In this document: one piece after another, positions 6,333 through 9,273 of the stretch
Layout of the letters: each line of letters begins with the position of its first letter
How positions within the stretch are numbered: the stretch's first letter is position 1
NCBI GenBank assembly: GCA_937891565.1
Contig: CALAHA010000033.1
Span: 1 to 9,273, forward strand
DNA from: an uncultured Ilumatobacter sp.
GTDB taxonomy: Bacteria > Actinomycetota > Acidimicrobiia > Acidimicrobiales > Ilumatobacteraceae
Direction: 5' to 3'
Length of the DNA: 9,273 nucleotides
The notes under the pieces: model-generated
What the model was told of the DNA's origin: nothing
Databases searched by the model: none
What the model saw: the letters and a program-made list of their open reading frames with translations, nothing else
Position numbers and translations under genes: made by a program

Positions 6333-6355
6333 TTCGGCGCCGCAGGGGTGCCGAA
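6333..6355 (-). terminator. Hairpin directly after the GH13 stop codon
   Basis: TTCGGCGCC and GGTGCCGAA form a 9-bp stem with a 5-base loop, eight bases after the GH13 stop. Read as minus-strand RNA one pair is an A-C mismatch, while read as plus-strand RNA the same position is a G-U pair, so the stem is stronger in the plus direction. The minus-strand side is followed by TAATTCCC, not a clean T run. It may be a weak terminator or a stabilising 3-prime hairpin. Confidence 0.35.
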
Positions 6356-6363
6356 CGCCAGGT

Positions 6364-8133
6364 TCAGCTCGAGAACCAGATGGTGCTGTTTGCCGGGATG
6401 ACGCCGGTGGTGTGCATTTCGGCGGGCTCGCTGGCGAACACCGGTTGGGTGATGGCCAGTTCGGGGTGATCGAGGTCGAGCTGCACGGGCTGGTCGGTCG
6501 GGTTCACGACGACGACGAGATCGCCGCGGCGAACTGCGACGACTTCCGGGCTGATGTCGATCGTCTGCGCCTGAAGCGGCTGGGACACGGCGAACTCGTC
6601 ACGGACCTCGCCGAGTGACCGGTACATGTGCAGGGTTGAGTTTTCGATGTCGTCGATCTCGGACACCGACCGCTCGCCCCATCCGGCCGGCTGCGGGAGC
6701 CACGGCTCGCTGACGGTGCCGTCGGCGCGGGGTGTGGAGAACCCGTACGACGACGATGCGTCATTGGTCCACGGCATCGGGACGCGACAGCCGTCGCGGC
6801 CGATCTCGGCGCCACCCGTCCGCTCGAAGACAGGATCTTCACGCCGGTCGGCCGGAATATCGAAGACCTCGGGTAGGCCGAGTTCTTCGCCTTGGTAGAG
6901 GTACAGGCTGCCGGGGAGAGCGAAAATCAGTGCGGTCATTGCCCGTGCCCGCCGTTCGCCGAGGGCGAGGTTGACTTCGGCGCGTGACAGGGCCAGGTTG
7001 TTGTTCGTCCACATTTCGGGGAGGTGTGCATCGGCTCGGCCGAGGCGGGTGACGATGCGTTGGATGTCGTGGTTGTTGAGTGTCCATGCCGGAGGCACTC
7101 CGGTATCGGCAAGGATCGCGATCGGGTCGAGCATCGCCTGTTCGATCGAGTGCTTCTCCCACGGGGTCAGCATCAGGTCGAACGAGAACATTTGGTGGAA
7201 CTGATCGGGCTCGGTGAACGTCTTCACCAACTCGGGTCGGCGGACAGCGTAGGCCTCGGCGACCATCATCAGCTCGCGGTCCGGGTGGCTCAACTCGTAG
7301 TTGTCGATCGTCGTCCGGAACCTGCGCCACACGTCGTGGCCCTCGGGACGGAACACGGTGTACTCGTTCAACCAGGTGACGTCGAGCACGCCGACTTCGG
7401 GGCCGACCGGTGGCTGGTCGGGGAGGTCCGGATGCTTGCCGGTGCCAGCAACTGCGTCGACGCGGAAGCCCTCGACGCCGCGGTCGAACCAGAATTCGAA
7501 GATTTCGTGGAAGAGCTGATGGACATCGGGATGCGTGTGATCGAGGTCGGGCTGCTCACGGGCAAACGTATGGAGGTACCACTGGCCGCCCCTGCCGTTG
7601 TTGGCAGTCGGGTCGGTATCGAGGCGTGTCCAGGCTGGCCCGCCGAATGCTGACTGCCAGTTGTTTGGGGGTTCGTTGCCAGCGTCGCCCTTGCCGTCTC
7701 GGAAGTAGAAGCGGGCCCGCTCGGGGCTGTTTGGATCGGATGCGAGCGCAGCGATGAACCAGCGGTGCTCGATGCTGCAGTGGCTCGGCACGAGGTCCAT
7801 GAGGATCTTGATGCCGAGGTCTCGTGCGTCAGCAAGCAGCGCGTCGAAGTCGTCGAGGGTGCCGTACTCGTCGTGGATGTCGAAGTAGTTGGCGACGTCG
7901 TAGCCGTGGTCGTGCTGGGGCGACGGATAGCACGGGTTCAGCCAGATGGCTTCGACCCCGAGCGATGCGATGTGGTCGAGCCGTGAGCGAATGCCTGCGA
8001 GGTCACCGATGCCGTCACCGTTGGAGTCCGCGAACGAGCGAACGTAGACCTGATAGATCAACGCGTCCTTCCACCACGGACGGGTGGAGTGACGTGTGCG
8101 GTGGTCGTTACTGGTAGCGGAAGGCTCGCTCAT
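6364..8133 (-). CDS. GH13 alpha-glucosidase (oligo-1,6-/alpha-1,4-glucosidase type)
   Basis: A 589-residue cytoplasmic glycoside hydrolase of family 13, expected to release glucose from the non-reducing ends of alpha-linked oligosaccharides such as maltose, isomaltose or sucrose-like sugars. The (beta/alpha)8 barrel starts at WWKDALIYQVYVRSFADSNG (20-39), with a calcium-loop-like DSNGDGIGDL (36-45). Conserved regions: I, DLVPSH (113-118); II, GFRVDAVAG (222-230) with nucleophile Asp226; III, VAEAY (291-295) with acid/base Glu293; IV, NNHD (353-356) with Asp356. PGSLYLYQGEELGLPE (407-422) and the DPVFERTGG loop region (433-441) are typical of exo-acting alpha-glucosidases. Region I has Ser117 where Asn is usual. 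No signal peptide is seen. The start is ATG at 8133; no ribosome binding site is evident. The gene lies 66 bases after a GH3 gene on the same strand. Exact substrate cannot be read from sequence. Confidence 0.93.
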   Translation of the reverse strand: MSEPSATSNDHRTRHSTRPWWKDALIYQVYVRSFADSNGDGIGDLAGIRSRLDHIASLGVEAIWLNPCYPSPQHDHGYDVANYFDIHDEYGTLDDFDALLADARDLGIKILMDLVPSHCSIEHRWFIAALASDPNSPERARFYFRDGKGDAGNEPPNNWQSAFGGPAWTRLDTDPTANNGRGGQWYLHTFAREQPDLDHTHPDVHQLFHEIFEFWFDRGVEGFRVDAVAGTGKHPDLPDQPPVGPEVGVLDVTWLNEYTVFRPEGHDVWRRFRTTIDNYELSHPDRELMMVAEAYAVRRPELVKTFTEPDQFHQMFSFDLMLTPWEKHSIEQAMLDPIAILADTGVPPAWTLNNHDIQRIVTRLGRADAHLPEMWTNNNLALSRAEVNLALGERRARAMTALIFALPGSLYLYQGEELGLPEVFDIPADRREDPVFERTGGAEIGRDGCRVPMPWTNDASSSYGFSTPRADGTVSEPWLPQPAGWGERSVSEIDDIENSTLHMYRSLGEVRDEFAVSQPLQAQTIDISPEVVAVRRGDLVVVVNPTDQPVQLDLDHPELAITQPVFASEPAEMHTTGVIPANSTIWFSS

Positions 8134-8142
8134 ACACAGCGC

Positions 8143-8170
8143 AATGTAAGTACTTTCAGTCCTGTTGCAA
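8143..8170 (-). promoter_or_regulatory. Possible promoter for the GH13 gene
   Basis: On the minus strand TTGCAA (8170-8165) and TACATT (8148-8143) are spaced by 16 bases and lie just upstream of the ATG at 8133; the -10 ends nine bases before it. The palindrome AAGTACTT (8148-8155) overlaps the -10 side and could be a repressor site. The GH13 gene could equally be read through from the GH3 gene, since only 66 bases separate them. Confidence 0.35.
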
Positions 8171-8199
8171 ACCCGTTCACTGGCCGCTCAGCAGCGACC

Positions 8200-9273
8200 T
8201 CAGGCGAGGGTGACCCGCAATCGCTGGCGAATGTCGGTCGCCGATGCCGCAATCACCAGCTCGTAGTCGCCGGCGTCGACGATCCAGCCGCCTGTTGCTG
8301 TATCCCAGCGCCGGAATGCCGAACGTGGGAACTCCAGCTGAGCCACGTGTGATGCGCCTGGCTCGACGACAAACTTGTCCCAGGTCTTCAGTTCTTTGGG
8401 CGGTCGAATGCAAGGCGCATCGATCGCTGCGATGTATCCCTGCACGACAACGGTTGCGACCCGGCTGCCGGTTGCTGCGACCCGGACCTCAACCGTGATG
8501 CCGTCAGCGGACTCGGACGTGACGACGGCCTCTCCCCAAGTTGCCGAGCCATAACTGAGGCCGTGGCCGAAGGCGAAGCGTGGAGCGATGTTGCGTGCGT
8601 CGTAGCCGCGGTACCCGATAAAGAGCCCTTCGCCGTACGCCTGGGTGCCGTTGCCAGCACTGTCGTGGTCGGGGCGATGGTGGAGGTAGGCCGGATGGTC
8701 GGCCAGCCGAACTGGAATCGTCGTCGGGAGGCGCCCGCCGGGGTCGGCAACACCGAGAAGCACGTCGACCAAGCTCTCGGCCTGCTCTTGGCCAGCGAAG
8801 AACGAGGTGAGGACGGCTCGTGCCGAATTGGCGTCGGCCGCGTCGGCCCAGTCCATTGTCACCGGCGAACCGGCGTTGACGATCACGGCGGTGCGCGGGT
8901 TGGCCGCAACGACTCGGCGCACCAACTCGTTCTGGCGCCCGGGGAGATCCATGGTGGTCCGGTCGAAGCCTTCGGTCTCCCATTCGTCGTTCGTTCCGAC
9001 CATGACAACAGCGACGTCGGCCGCGGCAGCCGCAGCGACTGCTCGGTCCATGAGGTCGACAGGCTCGGGGGAACGGAACCCGACACGAAGCGCTGCGAAC
9101 CCGTTCATTTCTGAGGTGGCCCAACGCAGGTTCAATGCGATTGGCACACCGGCAGTGCACTCGACGGTTGCAGTGGCTTCGACGCTTCCGTACCCGAAGA
9201 ACTCCTCGCTTCGAGGCAGTTCCATCTGGGCGTCGTTGATGATCGTGGCGCCGTTGATGTCGATGATGAATGG
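8200..9273 (-). CDS. GH3 beta-glucosidase-type enzyme, C-terminal part (N-terminus beyond the window)
   Basis: The frame is open to the right edge and gives 357 residues of the C-terminal half; the catalytic barrel with the nucleophile Asp is outside. The visible part opens in what looks like the end of a PA14-type insert (about 1-50, including FIIDINGATI). It continues in the GH3 C-terminal alpha/beta domain: VVMVGTNDEWETEGFDR (89-105), where Glu101 of the EGxDR motif is the probable acid/base, then DLPGRQNELVRRV (108-120), VIVNAGSPVTMDW (130-142), GRLPTTIPV (179-187) and FAFGHGLSYG (233-242). A fibronectin-III-like domain follows (about 256-357) with the family motif PPKELKTWDKFVVEPG (291-306). 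This order (PA14 insert plus Fn3-like end) is that of beta-glucosidases such as the yeast Kluyveromyces enzyme. The Met at 9225 is internal, not the start. It is followed by the GH13 gene and probably acts with it in oligosaccharide use. Confidence 0.92.
   Translation of the reverse strand, partial: PFIIDINGATIINDAQMELPRSEEFFGYGSVEATATVECTAGVPIALNLRWATSEMNGFAALRVGFRSPEPVDLMDRAVAAAAAADVAVVMVGTNDEWETEGFDRTTMDLPGRQNELVRRVVAANPRTAVIVNAGSPVTMDWADAADANSARAVLTSFFAGQEQAESLVDVLLGVADPGGRLPTTIPVRLADHPAYLHHRPDHDSAGNGTQAYGEGLFIGYRGYDARNIAPRFAFGHGLSYGSATWGEAVVTSESADGITVEVRVAATGSRVATVVVQGYIAAIDAPCIRPPKELKTWDKFVVEPGASHVAQLEFPRSAFRRWDTATGGWIVDAGDYELVIAASATDIRQRLRVTLA

Overview
The window is high-GC DNA in which every supported gene lies on the minus strand, so genes are read from the right end to the left. 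The gene content points to an actinobacterium: mycofactocin maturation genes, a DUF222/13E12-type HNH protein, GTG starts and possible leaderless starts. An Acidimicrobiia (Ilumatobacter-like) host would fit best, but that is an impression from protein style and was not tested.

Right-hand module (about 6,237 to 9,273): the C-terminal part of a family 3 glycoside hydrolase (beta-glucosidase type, running off the right edge) is followed by a complete family 13 alpha-glucosidase. Together they look like a sugar-degrading pair. Two hairpins lie after the GH13 gene.

Centre (about 4,592 to 6,083): a stand-alone DUF222/HNH protein with its own probable leaderless promoter. A 10-of-12 match to the actinobacterial LexA (SOS) box overlaps its start codon.

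Left-hand module (1 to 4,489): a DedA-family membrane protein, then mftE (creatininase-family peptidase) and mftF (glycosyltransferase), which are one base apart and surely translationally coupled. After a 119-base gap come a short alanine-racemase-like PLP protein and a multi-pass membrane acyltransferase-like protein, whose reading frames overlap by 10 bases. MftE and MftF are late steps of mycofactocin synthesis: MftE releases the cyclised Val-Tyr product from the MftA peptide and MftF glucosylates it. The earlier genes mftA, mftB, mftC and mftD are not in the window, and both flanks of mftEF are occupied by other genes, so the pathway is split in this genome.

The most interesting points are the detached mftEF pair next to a racemase-like/acyltransferase couple, a MftF whose glycosyltransferase domain is shortened just before the DDGS motif, the palindrome over the start of the racemase-like gene, and the probable SOS control of the HNH gene. 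No tRNA, rRNA, CRISPR array or insertion sequence was seen, and no plus-strand gene is supported.
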